This document shows positions 1 through 7,448 of a stretch of DNA of 64,000 nucleotides, in pieces. The notes under the pieces were generated by a model. The model did no database searches. It saw nothing but the letters and a program-made list of their open reading frames with translations, and was not told where the DNA came from. The stretch lies in contig NZ_WHNQ01000017.1 in NCBI RefSeq assembly GCF_009362785.1, positions 62,001-126,000 on the forward strand. The letters are read 5' to 3'. The DNA is from Paraburkholderia atlantica. Lineage in GTDB: Bacteria > Pseudomonadota > Gammaproteobacteria > Burkholderiales > Burkholderiaceae. Position numbers and translations under genes: made by a program. Numbering within the stretch: position 1 is the first letter of the stretch; each line of letters opens with the position of its first letter.

Positions 1-1204
1 CAATGTCGGCACGCCGACCTTCATGCGCGCGCCGGGCGAGACCACCGGCTCGTTCGCGCTCGAATCGGCGATGGACGAACTCGCCGTCGCGCTGAAGATG
101 GACCCGCTCGCGCTGCGTCTGAAGAACTACGCGGACAGCGATCCGCAGGAGCACAAGCCGTGGTCGGGCAAGTCGCTGCGCGAGTGCTATCAGTTCGGCG
201 CCGAGAAGTTCGGCTGGTCGCGCCGCTCGCAAGCACCACGTTCGATGCGCAACGGCAACACGCTGATCGGCATGGGCATGGCGACTGCGACCTATCCGGC
301 CAACCGCAGCGAGGCGTCGGCGCTCGCGCAGATTCTGCCGGACGGCACCGCGGTGGTCGCCTCGGGCACGCAGGACATCGGCACCGGCACCTATACGGTG
401 ATGACCCAGGTCGCCGCCGATGCGCTCGGCTTCACGCCCGCGCAGATCCACTTCGCGCTCGGCGATTCGTCGCTGCCGCGCGCGCCGGTGTCGGGCGGCT
501 CGCAGTCGGCGGCCAGCGTGTCGCCCGCGGTCCGGGACGCGGCGAGCCAGGCGCGCAGCCAGCTGATCGCGCTGGCGCTCGCCGATGCGAGTTCACCGGT
601 GCATGGCTTGCCGCTCGACGACGTCACCGTCGAAAGCGGCTGGGTCGTGAGCCGCTCGCAACCGGGCAAGCGTGATCCTGCCGCCGCGATCATCGCGCGC
701 GCGGGCGGCAAGCCGATCGAGGCGACCGCCACCGTGAAGCCAGGCGACGAGAAGCAGAAGTACTCGTTTCACTCGTTCGGCGCGGTGTTCGTCGAGGTCC
801 ACGTCGATGCCGAGTTGGGCACGATCCGCGTGCCGCGCGTGGTCGCGGTGTACGACGTCGGCCGGGTGCTGAACCAGAAGACCGCGCGCAGCCAGATGAT
901 GGGCGGCATCGTGTGGGGCATCGGCGCGGCGATGCAGGAAGAAAGCACGCTCGATGAGCGCTTCGGACGCTTCACGAACGCGAACCTCGCCGAGTATCAC
1001 GTGCCGGTGAACGCCGATATCGGCACGATTGACATTACGTTCATCGACCGGCCCGATCCGTACATCAACTCGCTCGGCGTGCGCGGGATCGGCGAGATTG
1101 GCATCACGGCCGTGGTGGCCGCGATCGCGAACGCGGTGTACAACGCGACCGGCGTGCGGGTGCGCGATCTGCCGATCACGCTGGACAAGGTGGTGCGGAC
1201 CTGA
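1..1204 (+). CDS. paoC: Molybdenum-binding large subunit of xanthine dehydrogenase/aldehyde oxidoreductase family, 3' part
   Basis: The reading frame is already open at base 2, and the residues before the first ATG (NVGTPTF, then MRAPGE) are typical family sequence, so the start lies outside the window. About 400 residues are visible. The C-terminal motif GVRGIGEIGIT carries the Glu expected to act as catalytic base in molybdenum hydroxylases, and the ending ATGVRVRDLPITLDK is characteristic of the PaoC/YagR branch. By family, it binds a molybdopterin cofactor and oxidises aldehydes to acids together with FeS and FAD subunits, which would lie upstream. A cofactor-cytidylating MocA-like gene follows 138 bp downstream, which fits a cytosine-dinucleotide form of the cofactor. 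The family is clear; the PaoC assignment within it is likely. Confidence 0.9.
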   Translation, partial: NVGTPTFMRAPGETTGSFALESAMDELAVALKMDPLALRLKNYADSDPQEHKPWSGKSLRECYQFGAEKFGWSRRSQAPRSMRNGNTLIGMGMATATYPANRSEASALAQILPDGTAVVASGTQDIGTGTYTVMTQVAADALGFTPAQIHFALGDSSLPRAPVSGGSQSAASVSPAVRDAASQARSQLIALALADASSPVHGLPLDDVTVESGWVVSRSQPGKRDPAAAIIARAGGKPIEATATVKPGDEKQKYSFHSFGAVFVEVHVDAELGTIRVPRVVAVYDVGRVLNQKTARSQMMGGIVWGIGAAMQEESTLDERFGRFTNANLAEYHVPVNADIGTIDITFIDRPDPYINSLGVRGIGEIGITAVVAAIANAVYNATGVRVRDLPITLDKVVRT

Positions 1205-1342
1205 ACCGGCGGCAGCGCCGGACATGGCGCGACGGCGAAAGCGGCAGCGGCGGGCGGCGGGCATCGGGCTTGCCTTGCCGCGCTTGCCTGCCGCCCCGTT
1301 GCATCGCACAATCGGGGCATTCCTGTCTACCGGTATCCGCCG

Positions 1343-1930
1343 ATGGCCTACGCCTCGCTCGCCACTGGTGTGTTGCTCGCCGCCGGTTTCGGCTCGCGCT
1401 TCGATCCGCACGGGCTGCACAATAAACTGCTCGCACAGATGCCCGACGGCACGCTGGTCGCGCATGAAGCCGCGCATCGGCTGCTGCAGGTCGTCACGCG
1501 CGTGCTCGCCGTGGTGCGGCCGGGCTCCGACGCGCTCGCCCGCGTACTGAACGATGCCGGCTGTGATGTCGTGTTCGCGGCGAGCGCCGAGCGCGGCATG
1601 GGCGCGAGCCTCGCCGCCGGCATCGAAGCGAGCGACGACGCCGAAGGCTGGATCGTCGCGCTCGCCGATATGCCGCGCATCGCAATTCCGACGATCGAAG
1701 CGGTAGCCCGCGCACTCGACAACGGCGCGCGCCTCGTCGCGCCGTTCTATGACGGCCAGCGCGGCCATCCGGTCGGCTTCGGCAGCGAGCACCGCGACGC
1801 GCTGCTCGCGCTGGACGGTGACACCGGCGCGAAGGCGCTGCTCAAGTCAGGAGCGCTGACGCGCATCGACGTCGACGATCCCGGCATTCTGCGCGACGTG
1901 GATACGCCGGACGATTTGCGCACGCTCTAG
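1343..1930 (+). CDS. mocA: MocA-like molybdenum cofactor cytidylyltransferase
   Basis: This 195-residue protein is a single nucleotidyltransferase domain. The N-terminal GVLLAAGFGSRF nucleotide-binding loop is followed by HNKLL, holding the usual Lys, and a central ALADMPRI segment gives the metal-binding Asp. The C-terminus (GILRDVDTPDDLRTL) is typical of the MobA/MocA family. MocA enzymes join CMP to molybdopterin to give the MCD cofactor used by Pao-type aldehyde oxidoreductases. Its position just after such an enzyme is the main reason for preferring MocA over MobA. It could be co-transcribed with the upstream gene; no terminator is evident between them. Confidence 0.82.
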   Translation: MAYASLATGVLLAAGFGSRFDPHGLHNKLLAQMPDGTLVAHEAAHRLLQVVTRVLAVVRPGSDALARVLNDAGCDVVFAASAERGMGASLAAGIEASDDAEGWIVALADMPRIAIPTIEAVARALDNGARLVAPFYDGQRGHPVGFGSEHRDALLALDGDTGAKALLKSGALTRIDVDDPGILRDVDTPDDLRTL

Positions 1931-1992
1931 CGGCTAACCTCAGCCTTGCAGAGACTGGTCTGCCCGCAGCCGGTCGAAATCGAGGATCGCGA

Positions 1993-2010
1993 CAACATCG
2001 AACGATGTTG
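1993..2010. repeat. Inverted repeat between convergent genes
   Basis: Eight bases (CAACATCG) are repeated in inverted form after a two-base loop (AA). It lies in the 195-bp gap between the convergent mocA-like and acyl-CoA ligase genes, so it may help end transcription from either side. No T-run follows, so it is not a clear intrinsic terminator. Confidence 0.35.
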
Positions 2011-2125
2011 ACGGACAAGGGAAGGGAAACTGATAAGGCATGAAGCCGCTGGATCGCCGAACGGCTGCATCGTCGAGCGAAGTCCCCGAACCGTTGCGCG
2101 GGCTTCGGCAAGACGTTGTGACGCT

Positions 2126-3769
2126 TCAGGCGAACTGCGCGCGCAGCCACTTCTTGTTCAGCTTGCCGACGCTGGTCTTTTCGAGCGCGTCGACGAACCT
2201 GACGATCTGCGGCACCGCATACTTCGAGATCCGCCCCGACTCACTGAACGTCAGCACGTGACGCTTGATGTCGTCCTCGCTGACCGCGGCGCCTTCGCTG
2301 AGCACCACCAGCGCGACCGGCCGCTCGCCCCATTTCTCGTCGCTGATGCCGATGACCGCGACTTCCGATACGCCCGGATACAGCGAGATCAGACTCTCGA
2401 TTTCCAGCGATGAAATCCATTCGCCGCCCGACTTGATCACGTCCTTCAGACGGTCGGTGATCTGGATGCTGCCGCTCGGGCTGATCGTCGCGATGTCCTG
2501 CGTGTGCAGGTAGCCGCCGCTCCAGAGCTGCACGGACGCTTCGGGATTGTTCAGATAGCCTTGCGTGAGCCACGGCGCGCGCACGACGATTTCTCCGTAC
2601 GCGCTACCGTCGTGGGCCGCCTCCTCCATGCTTTGATCGACGATGCGCAGATCCACGAGCGGAATCGGCCGTCCGGTCGTGCAGCGCAGCCGCAACTGCT
2701 CGTCCGCGTCGAGCGCCTCGGCGCCCGGCGGCAGTTGCGCGAGACTCAGCAACGGACACGTTTCGGACATGCCGTAGCCGGCAAAGATGTCGATGCCGCG
2801 TTCGAGCGCGGCACGCGCGAGTCCGTGCGTGAGCGCGCCGCCGCCGATCACGATCTTCCACTTGCTGAAGTCGACGGAACGCGCCTGTTCGCAGCCGAGG
2901 ATCATGTGCAGGATCGTGCTCACGCAGTGCGAGAACGTCACGCCTTCGTCGCGCACCAGCTTCACGAGCCGATCCGGCAGATAGCGGCCCGGGTAGACCT
3001 GCTTCACGCCGAGCATGGTGGCGATGTAGGGCATGCCCCACGCGTGCACGTGAAACATCGGCGTGAGCGGCATGTAGACATCGCCGCGGTGAAAGCGCTG
3101 CCCGGACTCGGGGCTCGCCAACGCCGCCATGCCGGTGATGGTGTGCAGCACCAGCTGCCGATGCGAAAAGTAGACGCCCTTGGGCAGACCGGTCGTGCCG
3201 GTCGTGTAAAAGGTCGTCGCACGCGTGTTCTCGTCGAAGTCGGGGAACTCATAGCGATCCGAACTTTCCTCGAGCATCGCTTCGTATTCCGCCGAGAACG
3301 GAATCGAGTGCGCCGCCACTTCGCTGTCCTGCTCGTCGATCCAGACGAAGGTGCGCACCGTTTCGAGCTGTCCCTTGATCGCCTCGACGAGCGGCAGAAA
3401 ATCGGTGTGGACGAACAGGATCTCCGCGCCGGCATGGTTGATCGTGTAAGCGATCTCATCCGGCGACAGGCGCACGTTGACCGTCTGCAGCACGGCACCC
3501 ATCATCGGCACCGCGAAATAGCATTCGAGGTAACGATGACTGTCCCAGTCCATCACCGCGACCGTGCTGCCGTGCCGCGCGCCGAGCCGGGAGAGCCCAT
3601 TGGCGAGCCGCGCGATGCGCTCGCGCAGCGTCGTATAGGTCATGCGGAGCTGACCGCGATACACGATCTGCTGGTCCGGCGCCTGAACGAACGGTGTGTG
3701 CAGCAGCTGCTTGATCAGCAATGGATAGGCGTAGGCCGAGGGCGCGGCGGCCGTGGCGTTATCGCGCAT
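2126..3769 (-). CDS. Acyl-CoA synthetase (AMP-forming, AlkK-like fatty-acid ligase)
   Basis: The 547-residue protein belongs to the acyl-adenylate superfamily. The P-loop-like motif TFYTTGTTGLPKG is at residues 186-198, GYGMSETCP at about 331-339, and the C-terminal catalytic Lys is in KTSVGKLNKKW. Length and motifs match medium/long-chain fatty-acid CoA ligases of the AlkK group, which activate a free acid with ATP and CoA in the cytosol. The frame stays open upstream to 4411, but an AGGAG six bases before the ATG at 3769 and the usual family N-terminus fix the start there. It stands alone, convergent to mocA. Chain-length preference cannot be read from sequence. Confidence 0.9.
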   Translation of the reverse strand: MRDNATAAAPSAYAYPLLIKQLLHTPFVQAPDQQIVYRGQLRMTYTTLRERIARLANGLSRLGARHGSTVAVMDWDSHRYLECYFAVPMMGAVLQTVNVRLSPDEIAYTINHAGAEILFVHTDFLPLVEAIKGQLETVRTFVWIDEQDSEVAAHSIPFSAEYEAMLEESSDRYEFPDFDENTRATTFYTTGTTGLPKGVYFSHRQLVLHTITGMAALASPESGQRFHRGDVYMPLTPMFHVHAWGMPYIATMLGVKQVYPGRYLPDRLVKLVRDEGVTFSHCVSTILHMILGCEQARSVDFSKWKIVIGGGALTHGLARAALERGIDIFAGYGMSETCPLLSLAQLPPGAEALDADEQLRLRCTTGRPIPLVDLRIVDQSMEEAAHDGSAYGEIVVRAPWLTQGYLNNPEASVQLWSGGYLHTQDIATISPSGSIQITDRLKDVIKSGGEWISSLEIESLISLYPGVSEVAVIGISDEKWGERPVALVVLSEGAAVSEDDIKRHVLTFSESGRISKYAVPQIVRFVDALEKTSVGKLNKKWLRAQFA

Positions 3770-4160
3770 CTGAGTCTCCTTGAGTCCCGAACTGGATGGA
3801 TGGCCTTCCCGAATGGGCCAATGATCGGCGCGATTGCGCGGGGGGACAATCCCCTGAACGGGGGACGCCGGAGGACAGGGTTCGGAGAATTCGCGAAGTA
3901 CCCAAAACACGTGTGCTTCAAGGGCCATGACAGCGCCTCGCGACGAGCCGAAAAGCCATGACGGTCGCTGCGATGGATAGATTGAGATCTCGAACCGGAG
4001 TCGTTCGGGCACGCGATTTGCGCGCTGCAAGTTTCGCGCGCAAGCCGCGCCGATTACGCCTAAGCTGAGGTGACGCCACGTTTTTTTCGCATGCGGCGCC
4101 TTGACGACCGACAGCCTCGACGCCTCATCCGCCCCGCCTCGAACCCCCAGACGCAAGCCC
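3770..4160. other. Intergenic region between divergent genes
   Basis: This 391-bp stretch separates the acyl-CoA ligase (leftward) and PIG-L (rightward) genes and must hold both promoters. Open frames running through it are extensions of the ligase frame or lack family similarity. A T-rich run occurs near 4080. No clear operator was found. Confidence 0.5.
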
Positions 4161-4868
4161 ATGAGCGAAACCACCCCACGCCTTTTCATCGTCTCGCCCC
4201 ATTTCGACGACGCCGTCTTCAGTTGCGGCGCCTTGCTCGCCGCCCATCCCGACGCCGCCGTGTGCACCGTGTTCGCCGCGCCGCCCGAACACGACATGCA
4301 CACCGAGTGGGACCAGAAAGCGGGTTTCGCGAACGCCCATGAAGCGGTCCGCGAACGCACGGTCGAAGACAACCGCGCGCTCGAAGTGCTCGACGCGATT
4401 CCGCTGCGCATGCCGTTTCGCGACAGCCAGTACGCCGACTCGCCGTCGATCAGCCAGATGGCGGCGGCGCTGGAGGAAACGATTTACCGCACGACCGCCA
4501 ACACGCTGCTGATGCCGCTCGGCCTGCATCACGAGGATCATGCGCGGGTATTCGAAGCGTGCTGCGAAATCCTGCCGCGCCTCACGCATCTGGACTGGTT
4601 CGGTTACGAGGAAGCGATTCACCGGCTCACTCCGGGCGCGGTGCAGGCGCGGCTCGCCGATCTCGCGCAGCGCGGCATCGTCGCGACGCCGGCAACGCCG
4701 AGCGCAGGCCACACGATCGACGTGCAGCGCCGCGCGCATCTGAAACGCGAAGCGGTCAACGCGTACGCGAGCCAGTTGCGGGCGTTCGGCCCCGGCAATT
4801 ACGAAGACGTGTTCGCGACCGAGCGCTACTGGCAGCTCAGCGTCGGCCGCAAGCGCGCGAGAAAATAG
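4161..4868 (+). CDS. PIG-L (LmbE-like) family deacetylase
   Basis: The 235-residue protein has the PIG-L zinc-binding pattern: SPHFDDAVFSCG at residues 12-23 supplies the first His and Asp, and LHHEDHARV further on supplies the remaining His. Members remove N-acetyl groups from sugars or sugar conjugates, for example GlcNAc-PI, mycothiol precursors or bacillithiol precursors. No signal peptide is seen, so it should be cytosolic. The ATG at 4161 was chosen because the conserved β-strand RLFIVSPHFDD begins only six residues later. The substrate is unknown and the neighbours do not help. Confidence 0.82.
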   Translation: MSETTPRLFIVSPHFDDAVFSCGALLAAHPDAAVCTVFAAPPEHDMHTEWDQKAGFANAHEAVRERTVEDNRALEVLDAIPLRMPFRDSQYADSPSISQMAAALEETIYRTTANTLLMPLGLHHEDHARVFEACCEILPRLTHLDWFGYEEAIHRLTPGAVQARLADLAQRGIVATPATPSAGHTIDVQRRAHLKREAVNAYASQLRAFGPGNYEDVFATERYWQLSVGRKRARK

Positions 4869-4940
4869 CAAAAGGAGCGAGCAGGAAGCGCGGCGAGCGC
4901 CTACGCTTGAATACAGATAACCGACGCGGCGGCGGGCATC

Positions 4941-4956
4941 GGCGGTAATTACCGCC
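4941..4956. promoter_or_regulatory. Perfect 16-bp palindrome upstream of small gene
   Basis: GGCGGTAATTACCGCC reads the same on both strands. It sits 40 bp before the start of the small proline-rich gene and 72 bp after the PIG-L stop. It could be an operator for the small gene or part of a weak terminator; no T-run follows. Confidence 0.4.
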
Positions 4957-4995
4957 CACGCCGGACCCGCGCATTTCAACCGCAAGGGTGACGCA

Positions 4996-5148
4996 ATGAG
5001 CTACGACATGCACACCAGCCCGATTCCCGACCCGAACGCCGATCCGAACCGCGACCCGGAAGCCGACCCGCTGGTGCCGCCGTCGCCGGGGCATCATGTC
5101 GAGGAGCCGCAGCGGCCTGACGGGCCGCCGGACAAGGACCCGGTGTAA
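4996..5148 (+). CDS. Small proline/aspartate-rich protein (50 aa)
   Basis: A 50-codon frame starts at an ATG (MSYDMHTSPIPDPNADP) and ends in GPPDKDPV. It is very rich in Pro, Asp and Glu, has no hydrophobic segment and is predicted to be disordered. I do not recognise a domain. It resembles in composition another small Pro-rich gene in this window (48646-48906), which suggests a lineage-specific family rather than chance. The upstream bases AGGGTGACGCA give a weak ribosome site. It faces the end of the phosphonate operon, with only 45 bp between the stop codons. Confidence 0.55.
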   Translation: MSYDMHTSPIPDPNADPNRDPEADPLVPPSPGHHVEEPQRPDGPPDKDPV

Positions 5149-5193
5149 GTAGGCCGCCAGCGGCGCGCTCGCGACCCGCCGCTCGACGCAGCG

Positions 5194-6261
5194 TCAACCT
5201 GCCAAGTCGCTGAAGCCCTGCAGCAGGCGGTCGATATCGGCCGCGTGAATGTTGCCCATCGTCGAGATGCGGAACAGCTCCGCCGACAGCCCACCCTGCC
5301 CCGCATAGATCACGAAGCCGCGCGCCTTCAGCGCATCGTGCAGTTGCGGATACGCGATACCGTTGGGCAAGCGGTACGCGCGCAACACCACCGACGACTC
5401 CCCGGCCGGCAACACACTGCCGATGCCGCGCGTGGCCAGCCCCGCGCGCACCTGCTCGGCAAGCGCCGCATAGCGCGCATAACGCGCGCGCCAGCCGCCT
5501 TCGTCGGCGAGCTCACGCAACGCCTCGACCAGCGCGTAATACGCGTGCACCGACGGCGTAAACGGCGTATTGCGCTGGTCCTGCAAACGCGCGAGGCGAG
5601 CTAGATCGAGGTAGTACGTGCGGCTCGCCGCGCGTGCCAGCGCCGCGCGCCGCACCAGCACGAACGACGCGCCCGGCACGCCATGCAGGCACTTGTTGGC
5701 GGTCGCCGCGAGCGCGTCGAGGCTCGCGTCCGCGAAATCGATCGCTTCGGCGCCGAAGCTGCTGACACCGTCCACCAGCAGACGCAGGCCGCGCTCGCGG
5801 CACAACGCGCCGAGCGCCGCGATGTCGTTCAGACGGCCCGTGGTCGTTTCATGATGAATCGCCGCGACATGCGTGAACGACTTGTCGGCGTCGAGGCGTT
5901 CGGCGATCTTCGCGAGATCGGGCGCGGCCATCCAGTCGTGCTTCAGCGCTTCGTGCGCGATGCCGTATTGCGCGGCGATCTGCGCGATGCGCTCGCCGTA
6001 CACGCCGTTTTCGACGACCAGCAGCTTGCCGTTGTGCGGCACCAGCGCGGCCGTCATGCTTTCGACGGCGGCCGTGCCGGAACCGGTCATCAGCACTGCC
6101 TGCCACTCGTTCGGGTCGAGCCCGTACACGTCGACGAGACGCGTGCGCGCCTCTTCCTGCAGGTCGAAAAATTCGCTCTCGCGATGGCACAAGTCCGTCT
6201 GCAACAGGCTGTTGCGGACACGTTCGGTGAGCGTCACCGGGCCGGGATTGAGCAGCAGCAT
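5194..6261 (-). CDS. phnW: 2-aminoethylphosphonate aminotransferase
   Basis: This 355-residue class V aminotransferase starts MLLLNPGPVTLTERV, the hallmark of AEP:pyruvate transaminases, and has the PLP-lysine context ANKCLHGVPG. In catabolism the enzyme converts AEP plus pyruvate to phosphonoacetaldehyde plus alanine. Here it lies directly behind PEP mutase and phosphonopyruvate decarboxylase genes, so it should run in the biosynthetic direction and make AEP. The ATG at 6261 is preferred over 6279 because CAGGAG lies six bases upstream of it. Only 23 bp separate it from the decarboxylase stop, so it is the last gene of the operon. It is cytosolic. Confidence 0.92.
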   Translation of the reverse strand: MLLLNPGPVTLTERVRNSLLQTDLCHRESEFFDLQEEARTRLVDVYGLDPNEWQAVLMTGSGTAAVESMTAALVPHNGKLLVVENGVYGERIAQIAAQYGIAHEALKHDWMAAPDLAKIAERLDADKSFTHVAAIHHETTTGRLNDIAALGALCRERGLRLLVDGVSSFGAEAIDFADASLDALAATANKCLHGVPGASFVLVRRAALARAASRTYYLDLARLARLQDQRNTPFTPSVHAYYALVEALRELADEGGWRARYARYAALAEQVRAGLATRGIGSVLPAGESSVVLRAYRLPNGIAYPQLHDALKARGFVIYAGQGGLSAELFRISTMGNIHAADIDRLLQGFSDLAG

Positions 6262-6284
6262 CGGCGCTCCTGTTGGCATGGGGT

Positions 6285-7448
6285 TCAGATCGCGCCGATG
6301 TGGCGCATCAGGCGCGTCTTCACATCGGGCGGCGTAATGGTCGGGCGCGGCAGGCCGTCGGGCGTGCCGCGGCGGATCGTCAGGCGCGCGAAGCGCGGCC
6401 CGTCGAGCGGCGGCGCCGCGAACAACGCGTCGATGACGGACGGATCGTCGCTCTCGACGGCCGACGCGTAACCGCACGCGGCCGCGACGCCCGCGAACGA
6501 CACCTGCGACGACACCGTCGCCTGGCCGCCGGTCGAATCGTGCGCGCCGTTATCGAGCAGCACGTGCGTGAGGTTCGACGGACCGTACGCGCCGAGCGTC
6601 GCGAATACGCCCATGCGCATCAGCGCGGCGCCGTCGCCGTCGAGCGCGACCACGTGCAGGTCCGGGCGCGCGAGCGCGAGGCCGAGCGCGAATGGCGTCA
6701 CGCAGCCCATCGAGCCGACCATGTACAACTGGTTCGCGCGATCGTCGATCGCATAGAGTTCGCGGCCGCAAAAGCCGGTCGACGCGAGCACCACCGTCGA
6801 GTCGAGCGGCGTATGCGCGATGACCTTTTGCAGCGCGTCGTGGCGCGTTGGGAGTTCGTTCGCGGCGACGCCGCGGAACTGAGCGCGCGGCTCGACCGGC
6901 GTGCGCCGCGCGGGCGCGCCGCCGTCCTTCAGTTCATAAGGGGCGACGCTGCCCTTCTGCATCACGAGCGCGTACGGACGGCCGGTTGCGTCCATATGCG
7001 CGATCGCGCGATCGAGCGCCGGACCGATCGCTTCGGCCTCGGTCGGGAACGTTTCCCTCGGAATTTCCATCGTGTCGAGCATTGCCGGCGTGATCGGGCC
7101 CATCAGCGCGTGCTGCGGCTCGTCGGCGACGCCCGGCTGGCCGCGCCACGTGACGATCAGCAGTTGCGGCAGACGGAAGGTCCACGTCAGCGAGGTCAGC
7201 GGGCTAACCGCGTTGCCGAGCCCGGAGTTCTGCATCATCGTGATGCCGCGCCGGCCGTTCTTCGCGCCGAGCGTGACGCCGGCGATCAGCGCGACCGCGT
7301 CGCCCTCGTTGGCCGCCGACACGTAGTGCAGCGATTCGTCCTGCAGCACGTAGTTGATGAACGGCGTCAGATACGAGCACGGCACGCCCGCATACCAGTC
7401 GAAACCGCGCTCGCGCGCCGCCTCGACGAACTGTGCTGCTTCGATCAT
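6285..7448 (-). CDS. ppd: Phosphonopyruvate decarboxylase
   Basis: This 387-residue ThDP enzyme starts MIEAAQFVEAARERGFDWYAGVP. The C-terminal half holds the ThDP/Mg motif ALDGDGAALMRMG followed by LLDNGAHDSTGGQ, the phosphonopyruvate decarboxylase version of the motif. It decarboxylates phosphonopyruvate to phosphonoacetaldehyde, the irreversible step that pulls the unfavourable mutase reaction forward. Its ATG overlaps the stop of the upstream mutase gene (ATGA), so translation is probably coupled. This is the middle gene of a three-gene phosphonate operon. Confidence 0.94.
   Translation of the reverse strand: MIEAAQFVEAARERGFDWYAGVPCSYLTPFINYVLQDESLHYVSAANEGDAVALIAGVTLGAKNGRRGITMMQNSGLGNAVSPLTSLTWTFRLPQLLIVTWRGQPGVADEPQHALMGPITPAMLDTMEIPRETFPTEAEAIGPALDRAIAHMDATGRPYALVMQKGSVAPYELKDGGAPARRTPVEPRAQFRGVAANELPTRHDALQKVIAHTPLDSTVVLASTGFCGRELYAIDDRANQLYMVGSMGCVTPFALGLALARPDLHVVALDGDGAALMRMGVFATLGAYGPSNLTHVLLDNGAHDSTGGQATVSSQVSFAGVAAACGYASAVESDDPSVIDALFAAPPLDGPRFARLTIRRGTPDGLPRPTITPPDVKTRLMRHIGAI

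Noticed and set aside
3770..4411. Upstream extension of the acyl-CoA ligase frame
   Set aside because: The extra 214 residues have no family similarity and an AGGAG-supported ATG lies at 3769.
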